Notes under the pieces: generated by a model | What the model saw: only the letters and a program-made list of their open reading frames with translations | The model's database searches: none | Told to the model about the DNA's origin: nothing | Position numbers and translations under genes: made by a program | Origin: Lingula anatina | Lineage: Eukaryota; Brachiopoda; Lingulata; Lingulida; Lingulidae | Length of the DNA: 35,394 bases | Reading direction: 5' to 3' | NCBI RefSeq assembly: GCF_001039355.2 | Contig: NW_019775758.1 | Location: 776,487 to 811,880, forward strand | Shown: positions 21,301-30,960 of the stretch, in pieces | Position numbering within the stretch: position 1 is the first letter of the stretch | Layout: each line of letters starts with the position of its first letter

Positions 21301-24300
21301 CAGTTACACGCAATTATAAATCTCACGGTAAATCACGAAGTACAATTAGTCTCAGAACCAGGTTGCATTTATATAAGGTAACGATGCATTAGTGCGATAA
21401 ACATCTTAGGTCCCGTTCCCATAGACAGCATATCAGTCTATGTAGATTGATCCAACTGTGTGGGGAATCTCGCTGAGCGCAGTCAGCCTAACTGAATGAC
21501 ACACCTGGCGTTGAATACAGACGAGCAGAATACAGAAAAGCTGGCGAATATGCCACAAAGAGAACAACAAGAGATCTCGGTTATATGAAAAAAAGTCGTG
21601 TCGAGTTGGATCGATCTATGTGGACCGATGGGGCCTTAATTAACCGCCCTTTCATTAAGATAATTTGGGCCGCTGAGGGATGCACCTCATTAAAATCAGC
21701 GTGCGCAGGCTTCAAGTTACAAATGCATAATATGTAGCCAAGAAAAAAATAGGTGTCATTATGAAATTAACCGTTAAACAGCATAAACAGTAAAAACCTG
21801 AACGTTGATTTTTTAAGTGTTGATTTTTTAAGGGTGCAAAATGATGAAAGATAACATCATTAATTATGCGTGCACGTGCAGCAGAGGAAACCTGCAAGAA
21901 TTCCACATTTTGACCCCTGCGGTGTCACGCTCTGGTCACCCGTTATACTTAATGACCACGCAATGACCCAGCAGTTTTTTCTGCCACTTGTTGAAGTTAG
22001 AGTGTGTCAGCCTGTGAGCCTAATATGCAATGCTTTAAAAAGTCAGTAATCGTAATCGCAATGTCGAATACTATGCAAGGCTGTGTAGGTATTTAAAATA
22101 AGCTCGTATGACCAAGGAGTTACAACAGAACTGTTACAACTGTTGTAACTCCTTGGCATGACACGGCAGGCACATGCCTATACTACTTTCTACTAGAGAC
22201 GAGCTAGGCGATGGCGTCCATCATCTGCAAACTTTTTAGCTCGGTAAAGGTGTACGGAATTTGCCAGAGAAATACCTGTGAACAGGACTATCTAGTGAAA
22301 AATGTGTGGTCCTGGTAGAGGTTAACACTTTGTCACATGAGGAGCACGTAATAGATATTCGATCATAAGCTAGATTTTTGGTAATATCGGTATGATATGA
22401 ATAGTATGCTATGAATTGATCACATGTTGGTACTGAGTCTCCCGAGGGCCACTATGTGGCGTTCTGGAGGGGGGGGGGGGCGTATAAGATCCGCTGAAAC
22501 AATTAGCCTACCTGAGATAATCACTATCTGACCTTGTTGTTGACCGTGCCTGCTTCATGAAAGCTATCCAAGAACCTTTGAAAGTATCGTTAAGCATCAG
22601 TTAAGCCGGCAGTTAAATTCACCTTTATCTTAGTAATGTCGTTAGTTATCATTGTGTAGAGGTGATGGGTAGTGTTATTTCATCCTTGATATTGATAATT
22701 CTTAGAACATTTACATATGAGCTATACAATTTATATAAGTGGATTTTATTGCCTATAAAATGATGATTTTCAAAGGACTCTGCCTTCTTCCCTAATTTTA
22801 CATTAAAACGTTTTACCGAATTAAGGAAACTGAATACGAACTTTTTCTGCTCTCTTATTTGTCAAGAAATCTCGCGATAAGTCGTGAGGTCAAAGAAAGG
22901 TCAGTGTCGTAATAAGGATGTCGCAATCAGTGGGCCTACCGATTGTGATATTTCTTTACAAGGGCGCTGTTACAAAGGTGCGGTAAAAGGTCAACCGTGA
23001 ATTGAATGGCTGTTCGTTAAATTCAAGCTGTCTTGATGAATCAATTTGTCTTTTTAAATGGTCTTCACAGTTGTTTAAGAGAATGCTACATTTTTAAGGA
23101 CCATGAAATGTCCAACCCTGCATCCTAATAGTATGTTTACGCGGCCTATACATGGAAGAGGAGGTTCCATTTGACCCACAAGACCTCTGAACCCAGAATT
23201 AATATTCTAGTGCATCTTAACTAATTTAACACTTTTTTCAAAACAGTTGGAAAATAACAGTATATAAATGCATCAAGGATGATGTGGCATGAATCAACAG
23301 GCATTTAAAAAAACACATTTTGGGAATAAAATGTATAATGTAGGTACTTATTAAAAGCTGTGTTTTTGTAATGGAAAAGTATTCGGCTGCCTATGAAATG
23401 GCAATAGAAATTAGTATTTTTTTTTTTTGGGTCAATAGCATAAGCAGTTAACTCATGTATTGGCCGGTAAAGAATGAGTTTATTTAGCAAACTACTCAAC
23501 TTCGTCGCTTCTGTTGTACATTGTATTTCCGTTTGCCTGAAGACCTATAACACACATGGCACTAATTACAATGTGACGATCATCTAAATGTGTGTTTTCT
23601 TTCAATTTCAGGAGTTCTTGAAACGATTTGGTTATCTCACACAGGATTTTGAAGAGTTCTCCTTGGACAAAGAAGCCCAACAAGATTATGAGGATGCTAT
23701 CAAACACTTCCAGGCCATGTATCATTTAAACACAACAGGTATGGGACGTCTCATCACTAGGCACGACTAGTACTAAGAGGTACAGTTGTGCATACTGTAA
23801 ATTAGGTGTTTGTAAATTAGGTCTTCACGAATGACGTGTGTTTTTTTCAGTGCACTTGTACTTGAGGATTTAGAACGGCAGCGTTTTATGCCTTATTTTG
23901 TTAACCAAACAGAAATTGAATAACATTTGAAGAATAATTATATTCCACGCTTAACACGATATACAATTCTATCAACTAATTTATTACAATTGCGCTTTTG
24001 ATGAAAAGACGAAGGCGGTGCCCCCATCACGCGGTTAAGAGTATTTTGGTTTGATATAGTGCTTGTACTTCAACAATTTTGAGGTTCAAAATCCTTCATT
24101 CTTATAACGATGATATTATAATTAAAATATTAATTCTTATTCAAAATTGCATTTTGTTTTACCTCATTTAGGTACTATTGATGCAAACACGGTGGTTGCC
24201 ATGACGACTCCCAGATGTGGTAAACCAGATTTTGAACCGCGCGCTGCGGCAGACGACAGCGGAAAGAAGAGGGTGAAACGCTACATCTTACGGGGTGAGT

Positions 24301-27300
24301 GAAGAATATGAACGAATCTTGAGATCAAAAAAGTGAAGGTGTTCAAGCGTCAAGAAACCGGAATCAGTGGTAAAATGGCATGAACTAGCGGACGCTGTTA
24401 AACTTTGACCTGTGACGTCACAATTTGATGAGGATCGCTGGATGATAAAAAATATCGAAAATTCAGGTTATTTGTACGTTAAAAGTGATTTAGCTGAACA
24501 ATCCCACAAAGCAAAGGCCTATTTAATGTGCCAGCCAGAGTCTCTTAGTGCGTTTACACCCGGTAGTTATGTTGTCAACTAACAAAGATGATTGAATGTA
24601 TTGTCAGGAAGAGGGTGGTACAAGGATAAACTGACCGTGAAGTTTGGGCAGCTGACCAACGACATGCCACTGCAGAAAGTGCGGAACATTTTGTTAGGTG
24701 CTCTCAAGGTGGGTGGAACATCAAACACAGTCATGTCACTGCAAGATTAACTATCTCAGCACGATATTTTCAAGATCGTCTTTTTATTAATATAATGTTT
24801 CAGAAAGTTTTGTAATATTTTAAAACTAATTAGTAACATGATATTATGTAAGTACTATTTTTATGTGCCAATTTTACCTATCGTACATTATTTTCATGGC
24901 TTGCCAATAACTGTTCCCCTGAGCTAGGTCTCTTCAAACATGTATGTTTGTAAGAATAAAAGGTGGTTTTATATAATGAGCTCAGTAAAGTTATCTTTTC
25001 CAAAGTTTAGTAAAATATTACCATATTTTACGAAAAAAAGAGCCAAGTCCGAAAGTATTTTAAAGAAGAAATCCTGAGAAAAGATAATTGAGGATTAAAA
25101 CACAACAAACCGCAATTCAAACAATAAAAACCACAAAAACTGAAAAAAAAAAATTAATTTTACCCAGGAATGGACCGACCACTCGGGATTGAGCATCACG
25201 GAAGTAGAGGGCGACACCGTCGCTGATATTCACGTGCTGTTTGGCAATGACAGGCGCGACCAGTCCCATCTCGGACCCGAGCTAGCCCACTGGACAAGCA
25301 GCAAAAACAACTGGGAGTTGGCATTCAGGAACTACGTCCTGGCGCATGCGTTCTTTCCCGTTTCTAAGGATCTCAGGCACGAGCCCGAGGCTTACCCGTA
25401 TTTGTTTCGCGGAGACGCACATTTTAATGATGCCTTCAAGTGGATTGGTCCCGATTGTTCAGGTAGGTCGACCCAAGCGTGCTGAATTTGTGTAGCTGTT
25501 GTTTTCAATATTCTGCACTCTAAAAATGATCTATATTCTAATGATGGGCTTCACTTGTAAATCTCTTGATTAACAGACCCGACGTTTTTCTTTTTTCTTT
25601 TTTGTCTTACTATCAGACAGAACAATATATATATATAAATTCGAAACTTGACTCCCGTTTTTTTTTATTCTGACAGAAAAAACCTCCATATTTCAGAAAT
25701 TGGTTATAATTTGCATTGGGTCTCCCTGCACGAGTTTGGCCACTCCTTGGGCTTGGACCACTCGGATCAAATCTCTGCCATTATGTATCCTAGTTACCGC
25801 GGTTGCCAGGCCAACGCTCATCTCAACGCAGACGATATAGCCGGTATACAGGATTTGTACGGTAGGCACTTGTCTTGATATGACTTTTAAAAAAATTGAT
25901 CAGGTATGCAAAAATAAACTGTAACTCAGAAAACGCAAGGCACATAATCAATGATATGAAACCTATATATATATATATATACGGCATGTCTAAGATTTTG
26001 TTATAAAAACTCTCAATAATGCATTTTCGAACAGGCAAGCCCACGCCAACGACTACTACAACAACGTCGAGTACTACAACTACAAGTACAACACCAAGCA
26101 CTACGACAAGTACAACTACGACCACGACAACAACTACAACAACCACAACAGTAAGCACGACAACCACAGAGAGCCAGCAGGAAACAACTCCCGTCGAGTC
26201 GTCTACAAGAAGAGCTTCTGCGGCACCGACACCAACGAGTTCAGTCTCTACCACAACGCGAACGACTACATCAACACCAACGACTAAACCAACGCCGACA
26301 ACTACGTCAACACCAACGACTACTTCAATGCCAACAACTACTTCAACACCGACAACTACGTCAACGCCAACGACTAAGTCAACACCAACGACTACGTCAA
26401 CGCCAACGACTACACCCACAACGCCAACGACTACGTCAACGCCAACGACTACACCCACAACTACGACTACTTTTAGTACAAAAACCATCACCACGACTGC
26501 TAAAGCAATGGGGACACGCGGTTCCAGATTGGGCCCGCCAGATATATGTAGAGATGCTAGGATAGATGCTGCTTTCTCATTGCGTGGCGAACTTCATTTG
26601 TTTAAGGGTACGTTTAGCACGGTGGGATATAGACTAGCACGCCTTAACAGACTTAACCACAACCCGGCAAAAAAAAAAAAAAAAAAAAAAAAAAATTAGA
26701 ACCAGGATGAAAATGTTCATAAACACGATACTTATTAAGACAAGCCTGTAGCCAGCAATTGAAAAAGTTATCTTTTCTATCCCAATGTTTGACCATCTTG
26801 AAAAATGCCATAGAATCCACATAATTTTTTTAAAATTCAGGCAAGACCTATTCTGGCCTAAATGTAGATTCCTTCGACTCCCCCCACCCCCACCCCCCGA
26901 TCCCCGCCCGACATGGTCCGTATAGAAATCATCTAGGTTAACCCCTCTTCCTACCTCACATCATTCATCTTGAACCACTCACCCAAATTATGTAGCATCA
27001 TCTCTACTTTCAGGTAAGTATACCTGGGTAATATCCCGCTACCAGTACCCAGATAAATATGTTCATGATCCAGAACTAATCGCCAACAAGTGGCCAGGAC
27101 TTCCCGCCAATATAAATGCCGCTACGGAGTTTTGTGTGATAGCTAGCATGTGCTTTGTGCTCTTTTTCAAGGTGAGAATTGCCTATGCACTTGTTTATGG
27201 TCCAGTAAAGGTTTTTCTTCTTTTTTTAATTATCAGTAAGGAATTGTTTTACTTCACTCAGTCGTAAATTTATCTGAAACGCAGTCGTTCTGAAGTTGCG

Positions 27301-28432
27301 AGGTTAGGAGCGATCTTCAACGAATGCACCAACTGATGGAACTAAAGCGTTGAAGTTAAACCCCCTTGGCTCGTGTTTTTTCTATCTAACGGTTTTTACT
27401 TTACACTGCTTCAGGGAAACCTCATGTATTTCTACACGTTATATGGCGGTCGACGTACGTTACAGCTGGGGTTTCCCCGCCCTTACGTCACAATGTTCAG
27501 TGGTGGCGTGCCTGCGTCATTCCAGTCTGACGTCACAGCGGTATTTAGAAGTACCAACGTAGGAAACCCGCTTGTTCTTGTGAAAGGTAACAAAACTAAT
27601 GAAGTAAATATAGTCCGGGAATATTCAACAAGATGTAATGAGTTTAAATTGTGGAACTGTATATTAGATATTCGCAGTAGAGTGATTTGTGTAAAACGTC
27701 TGGGCTATTTTGATTATTTTTTATCATAGATATTAGTGCAACAATAAGGGACCGTTTAAGAAACGTCAGCGCTTTTCGCCTTCACAAAGACTTCATGCAT
27801 AAACAGATTGGTCTAATGTTTTAAGAATTGTCATTTTTTAAATCTGCAAGCCCCTTTGTAAATATTACATTGAGTATCACACCGTCTTCTTTTGTTTGTT
27901 TTTTCCAGGTGAAAATTACTGGATACAAAAAACCTCCGCAGCCGCCGCAGATCAAAAGTTTTCCAATGCGGGAGACGCAGCCTTTCAGTGGAATACACGC
28001 TACGCCTGGGTTTTCAGGGGGCAGCGTTCCTACCTTTACGACCAGTCTTCTAAAAGGACCGTGGCTTATAAAGACACGGTAGGCTTTTGGTTAAAATCGT
28101 ACTGTTCTAAGAGCAGTCTAATGGCCTTCCTTACCGCAGGCTCGGTGGAAGGCGATTCCACATTGGAAACTCTTCCTGAGTATAACCTCACCGCAATGAT
28201 AGATGGCGCTTCAGACACAACGAAAGATGGCGCAGCGAACGAGTTTTTGTTCCGTCTGTTGAACGCTGTAGAAAGCACATCTAATCACGAGCTTAAAAAT
28301 ATTAACAGCATAGGAGATGTATCCAATGTTGGACATTATGAGAAGTACTTGAGAGGGACCAGTAACGAACTGTGTGCCTCTTTCGGGTTGCTTCTTTTTA
28401 TGTACATGATATTATATTTATTTAAAGCATAG
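16934..28432 (+). CDS. Matrix metalloproteinase, furin-activated, hemopexin-containing, probably GPI-anchored (10 exons, 818 aa)
   Basis: Ten exons join at GT-AG introns with agreeing phases: 16934-17152, 23612-23738, 24172-24294, 24608-24708, 25168-25462, 25697-25861, 26035-26607, 27014-27171, 27415-27586, 27909-28432. Order in the protein: signal peptide (about 7-25); prodomain with cysteine switch PRCGKPDF (129-136); furin site RVKR (149-152); catalytic domain with [11 protein letters not shown] (300-310) and Met-turn Met318; a Thr-rich linker (about 345-505); a four-bladed hemopexin domain closed by Cys515 and Cys710; and a hydrophobic tail (about 801-816) followed only by KA. The furin site and the tail with almost no cytoplasmic residues match membrane-type MMPs of the GPI-linked kind. 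It should be a zinc endopeptidase acting on matrix or surface proteins outside the cell. Oddities: two insertions and a lost structural-zinc His in the catalytic domain. Confidence 0.9.
17371..17463 (+). CDS. Possible cassette exon in MMP intron 1
   Basis: 93 bp between cacaaaacag and a cag|gtgtca donor, open in the MMP frame and symmetric (phase 0/0), so inclusion would add 31 charged residues (start [18 protein letters not shown]) to the prodomain. The polypyrimidine tract is weak and the donor is poor. The main model joins exon 1 directly to exon 2, as in typical MMPs. Confidence 0.3.
17470..18050. other. MMP intron 1, left part, no feature seen
   Basis: Unique AT-rich intron sequence between the possible cassette exon and the microsatellite cluster. 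Confidence 0.4.
18052..18364. repeat. Compound microsatellite (TA, GT, CT and CA runs)
   Basis: (TA)n at 18052-18096 passes into (GT)n at about 18095-18126. After a 40-bp unique stretch come alternating (CT)n and (CA)n blocks at 18165-18364. Open frames across it on both strands are low-complexity artefacts. Confidence 0.95.
18365..21359. other. MMP intron 1, middle part, no gene seen
   Basis: No exon-like frame. Contains further CA-rich runs (18469-18520), a G-rich/C-rich patch (18584-18625), a C-rich polypyrimidine stretch (19614-19645), and degenerate sequence around 18640-18740 and 19800-19920 reminiscent of the 14534-14700 MITE interior (weak). Confidence 0.4.
21360..21712. repeat. 126-bp segment shared with 14380-14505, split by a MITE
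   Basis: Left part 21360-21405 and right part 21636-21712 align with the upstream copy (gataaacatct, cctttcattaagataattt, atgcacctca, agcgtgcgcaggctt). The MITE at 21409-21635 sits precisely between them. Confidence 0.6.
21409..21635. mobile_element. PIF/Harbinger-like MITE, 227 bp, TTA target duplication
   Basis: Ends ggtcccgttccc and cgatggggcc flanked by TTA on each side (21406-21408 and 21636-21638). The inner core has tgtagattgatccaactg, gaatctcgctgagcg and gagttggatcgatctatg, shared with the copies at 1508, 14793 and 30687. The three-base TWA duplication and GGGCC-type ends fit PIF/Harbinger. No transposase is encoded. Confidence 0.75.
22112..22156. repeat. Perfect 17-bp inverted repeat (hairpin)
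   Basis: ccaaggagttacaacag (22112-22128) and ctgttgtaactccttgg (22140-22156) are exact reverse complements around an 11-nt loop. It is too short for a normal microRNA precursor; function unknown. Confidence 0.85.
22200..22305. repeat. Dispersed repeat also at 34055-34160
   Basis: Shares cgagctaggcgatggcgtc, then gccagagaaatacctgtg and ctagtgaaaaa, with 34055-34160. No coding frame. Confidence 0.5.
23612..23738 (+). CDS. MMP exon 2: prodomain helices
   Basis: Follows ttcaatttcag, phase 0, and ends phase 1 at acag|gtatgg. It codes for EFLKRFGYL and a [11 protein letters not shown] end, the usual prodomain pattern of a 'YLxxFGYL' start and a 'FQxxxxLxxTG' end. Confidence 0.85.
24172..24294 (+). 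CDS. MMP exon 3: cysteine switch and furin site
   Basis: Codes for [20 protein letters not shown], whose Cys131 should hold the catalytic zinc in the latent enzyme, and for KKRVKRY, a furin-type site. The mature enzyme would start at Tyr153. Ends phase 1 at G|GTGAGT. Confidence 0.9.
24608..24708 (+). CDS. MMP exon 4: start of catalytic domain
   Basis: Begins [13 protein letters not shown], matching the 'KWxKxxLTYxI' start of MMP catalytic domains, and ends with the helix [12 protein letters not shown] before GTGGGT, phase 0. Confidence 0.85.
25168..25462 (+). CDS. MMP exon 5: catalytic domain, structural zinc and calcium region
   Basis: Follows ttttacccag. Codes for [34 protein letters not shown] and GDAHFND, the expected MMP landmarks. 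Between GNDRRD and VLAHAF there are about 25 residues where roughly 10-12 are usual, and a further insert precedes GDAHF. The usual structural-zinc His of GDHxD reads Arg219. Ends phase 1 at TCAG|GTAGGT. Confidence 0.85.
25697..25861 (+). CDS. MMP exon 6: catalytic zinc site and Met-turn
   Basis: Starts after catatttcag, phase 1, giving [20 protein letters not shown]. It contains the three zinc His, catalytic Glu301 and the Met-turn (AIMYPSY), and ends [11 protein letters not shown] stronger pyrimidine tract lies before another AG at 25676, but that site is phase 2 and would break the frame with the exon 5 donor. The chosen site also gives the usual spacing to the zinc helix. Confidence 0.85.
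26035..26607 (+). CDS. MMP exon 7: Thr-rich linker and first hemopexin strand
   Basis: Phase 1 to phase 1, 573 bp. About 160 residues are almost entirely T, S and P, with an 18-bp tandem unit coding for TSTPTT in the second half. This replaces the usual short hinge and should be heavily O-glycosylated. The exon ends with [20 protein letters not shown], the start of hemopexin blade 1 with its Cys515. Confidence 0.85.
26669..26695. repeat. Poly(A) run in MMP intron 7
   Basis: 27 consecutive A bases, followed within 50-80 bp by a decayed relative of the caggcccgtagccag MITE (26742-26775). Confidence 0.9.
27014..27171 (+). CDS. MMP exon 8: hemopexin blades 1 and 2
   Basis: Phase 1 in after ctactttcag, phase 0 out before GTGAGA. 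Codes for [10 protein letters not shown] and [14 protein letters not shown], classic hemopexin landmarks, then a hydrophobic blade-2 strand with two extra Cys ([13 protein letters not shown]). Confidence 0.85.
27415..27586 (+). CDS. MMP exon 9: hemopexin blades 2 and 3
   Basis: Phase 0 in after gcttcag, phase 1 out at AAAG|GTAACA. Codes for [23 protein letters not shown] and SDVTAVFRS, the end of blade 2 and start of blade 3. Confidence 0.8.
27909..28432 (+). CDS. MMP exon 10: hemopexin blades 3 and 4, stalk and GPI-like tail
   Basis: Phase 1 in after ttttccag. Codes for [23 protein letters not shown] and FWLKSYC, with Cys710 closing the propeller, then about 85 residues of unassigned stalk. 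It ends [20 protein letters not shown] and two more residues (KA) before TAG. Such a tail with no cytoplasmic domain is typical of GPI-anchor signals; a type I membrane anchor is the alternative. Confidence 0.85.
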
Positions 28433-28625
28433 GATAGAAAACAAGGCCAATCAATTGTTAATTAAGCGTTTCATAGAGAGAAATGTTCATTAACGTTTCA
28501 CCTTTTTAAATTTACATTTTTCAATCAGTGAAAATACAATTTGACATAGAGTTACTCTTTGAAAGAGTTTGGAGAGAAAATATACATATTATTATATACA
28601 CAATGTAAAGCTTTAAAATATTTAA

Positions 28626-28631
28626 AATAAA
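28626..28631 (+). terminator. Candidate poly(A) signal of MMP gene
   Basis: AATAAA about 195 bp after the stop codon, in AT-rich sequence. Confidence 0.45.
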
Positions 28632-28761
28632 TGGCTAGTTCATACATGCGTCAATTATTAACTATTTTCTGTTGTAATATTTTGTCATTTTGGGAATTAA
28701 TTTTTAGTAGGAATCTAACGGCTTCCCGACATTAAAAAAAATATTCATCTAAATCTGTTTA

Positions 28762-28764
<3 letters not shown>

Positions 28765-28798
<34 letters not shown>

Positions 28799-28850
28799 GT
28801 GGTATTGCCAACAGATAGACAGACCCCAAAACATAACGACCTTGGCGAAG
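28765..28850. repeat. T-run followed by CAGA/TIR element fragment
   Basis: 32 T bases (28765-28796), then cagatagacagac and aacgaccttggcgaagg, a partial match to the right end of the element at 1733-2003. Confidence 0.55.
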
Positions 28851-30060
28851 GCAACAAAGTGTGAAAACGGTCCATTTAATTACTTAATCATGTAAAAAAT
28901 TCCATATTCTATATATTATTTTCAGTTGAGCTATTTTACTATTTTTTCATACCATCGTGAAAATAAACCGCATGTCACATTTTGTACCCTACAAATGATA
29001 TCAGGAGTTTATCTCGTATCTTTTCTTCTTTACGTTCTGAAATATGAATGAAGACATCTATCAAAACCACAAGAAAACTTGTTTATCATTTTTTGTGCGT
29101 TTCAAAAGTGACTTTTAATGTGATATGTCTATTTATAAATGTTCTTTGTTTGGTCACACGTGAAATATCCATTATAACCTGATTTATGACTAAAAACAAC
29201 CAAACGTGAAATTATTAAAAAGCTCGTGACTTTTGTGCATTTCAAATGTGTTTTCAAAAGAAAAAATGTATTTTTATTAACATATTTTGTTGTGGCGTAT
29301 TTAAAAAAAAAAGACATCACAAAACTTTTTGAAAATCACCGAAAAATGTAGCTGAGAGCAAAATGCTTGGATCATACCGTAATATTTTTCTTTCACATTT
29401 TTTATCAAACTTTTTGCCACTTCAATATACTACAGTATAAATACATGTATAATGAAGTGAATTGAATTCTAGGTGACTGATTGTGTCGAATTTTGGGTCT
29501 TATATTTGGCGCTGGATTTTTGACAAAATTAATAAACAACTTAATTTGTTATAATGCATTTGTTCATAATTTATAGTTCATTTGTTTGGGCTGCTAAAAA
29601 TGGCCTCTTTTGAAACATGGACATGAAATAATCATATGGTCTTAGAAATAATTCTAAGACTATTGCTTTTGTCTAGATATAAGATCACCAAATAAGTCGA
29701 CAGTTTCGTCAGTCGATAAAAATAAATACACACAAACAATGGCGACTTTAAAATAGCCCCGTATCCAAAATAAAGGACACGGAAATGTTTTGTTTTGAGT
29801 CCCTCCCCAAAGCATTTAACATTAAGGTAGCCAGGCTAGGACCACGAGGGTACGATAAATTAATGTTCGTCCATATGTTTACATCAATTAACCTCTAAAA
29901 GGAACAATAAAAGCTGATTTTGAAATAGGCTATTCACAAGGACGGGTACACGTGCAGAAGTCCGCACGTGCACCCATAGCAAGAGGATATGTTTATTGAT
30001 ACGTAACTCACGCACCCACGCACGCTTGCATGTACAAACATGTTTGCATGCTTTCTCTCT
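28851..30060. other. Intergenic, no gene seen
   Basis: AT-rich. Only a short palindrome (gtcttagaa / ttctaagac near 29638-29661) was noticed. Confidence 0.45.
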
Positions 30061-30083
30061 CTCTCAAACACAAAGGGACAAGC

Positions 30084-30084
30084 G

Positions 30085-30149
<65 letters not shown>
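30084..30149. repeat. (CA)n microsatellite
   Basis: A near-pure CA run of about 66 bp with single CG interruptions; a second run is at 30377-30414. Frames across it on both strands are artefacts. Confidence 0.95.
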
Positions 30150-30151
<2 letters not shown>

Positions 30152-30375
30152 GAGCATTTACGATCCGAAACATAGACATGCACTCACACACTCCATACAA
30201 ACAAACCCAAAAACATAACATACATGCACGAGCCCACGTGCGCACAGAACCGCATACTCTCACACGTGCATCATAACCCTGACCACAGTGACGCGCACTC
30301 GCACAAAATGTCATATCCTTACGTGGTACTGCGACACGCGCACCTAGGTCACGCTCCTGCACCTGCAAGCACGCA

Positions 30376-30376
<1 letters not shown>

Positions 30377-30411
<35 letters not shown>

Positions 30412-30414
30412 ACG
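30377..30414. repeat. (CA)n microsatellite, second run
   Basis: CA repeat with CG interruptions toward its right end, about 230 bp after the larger run. Confidence 0.9.
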
Positions 30415-30686
30415 AACTCAAAGATGAAATAAAGTGACCCTGACACCCACGTGCGTCTCGCGCGGTCAGTTTCCTAAGTGGACATTCGTTTCATTTACGT
30501 ACGAGTGGTCAGGAAGTACTTGGGAGGACAGTGAATCTGTCACCGCACTAATTTCAAATGTAAATCATGTTTCGTTTGCCAAAATTCGAGGGTGATTTAC
30601 AGCATGTGTTGTATTGTAAGGACACCGTATAACTGCCAAATATTATGATAGACTTAGTAGTCAGATGGGGTCACGTGGGTAAATAA

Positions 30687-30957
30687 GGGCCCATTCCCAA
30701 TGCAACTATCTTTCTACGTAGATCGTGTCAAATCCGCATTGACGAATACAATCAGATTAACAAATTATGCGAATGCAATCAGATTAACAAATGCCTCTTC
30801 TATTTTCAAACGTACTCGTATAATCGCCAGGTTTTCTGTATTCTACTCAACGCTAGGAGGAGGCATTTCAATCTATTCAACTGGCTGTATTCAGCAAGAT
30901 TCCCCACGGAGTTGGATCACCGCCAGTAACACCGATAGTTTCATTGCGAATGAGCCC
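30687..30957. mobile_element. PIF/Harbinger-like MITE, 271 bp, TAA target duplication
   Basis: Ends gggcccattcccaatg and cattgcgaatgagccc flanked by TAA (30684-30686 and 30958-30960). The core has tacgtagatcg, then attcagcaagattcccc and ggagttggatca, as in the other copies, plus a small internal direct repeat of gcaatcagattaacaaat. It is the best-preserved member and defines the family's ends. Confidence 0.8.
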
Positions 30958-30960
30958 TAA

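Larger units (their letters stand above)
21713..23611. other. MMP intron 1, right part
   Basis: No exon-like frame before exon 2. It contains a perfect 17-bp hairpin (22112-22156), a dispersed repeat (22200-22305), a G-run near 22470, and an A/T-rich stretch leading to the exon 2 acceptor. Confidence 0.4.

Noticed and set aside
22112-22156. MicroRNA precursor
   Set aside because: The 17-bp stem is shorter than a usual precursor, and flanking pairing does not extend it convincingly.
25677-25861. Alternative start of MMP exon 6 at the AG at 25676
   Set aside because: The pyrimidine tract is better, but the site is phase 2 and incompatible with the strong phase-1 donor of exon 5. It would also add residues before the zinc helix that MMPs do not have.
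29934-30446. 170-codon minus-strand frame rich in Cys and Val
   Set aside because: Most of it is translated (CA)n repeat; no splice or domain support.
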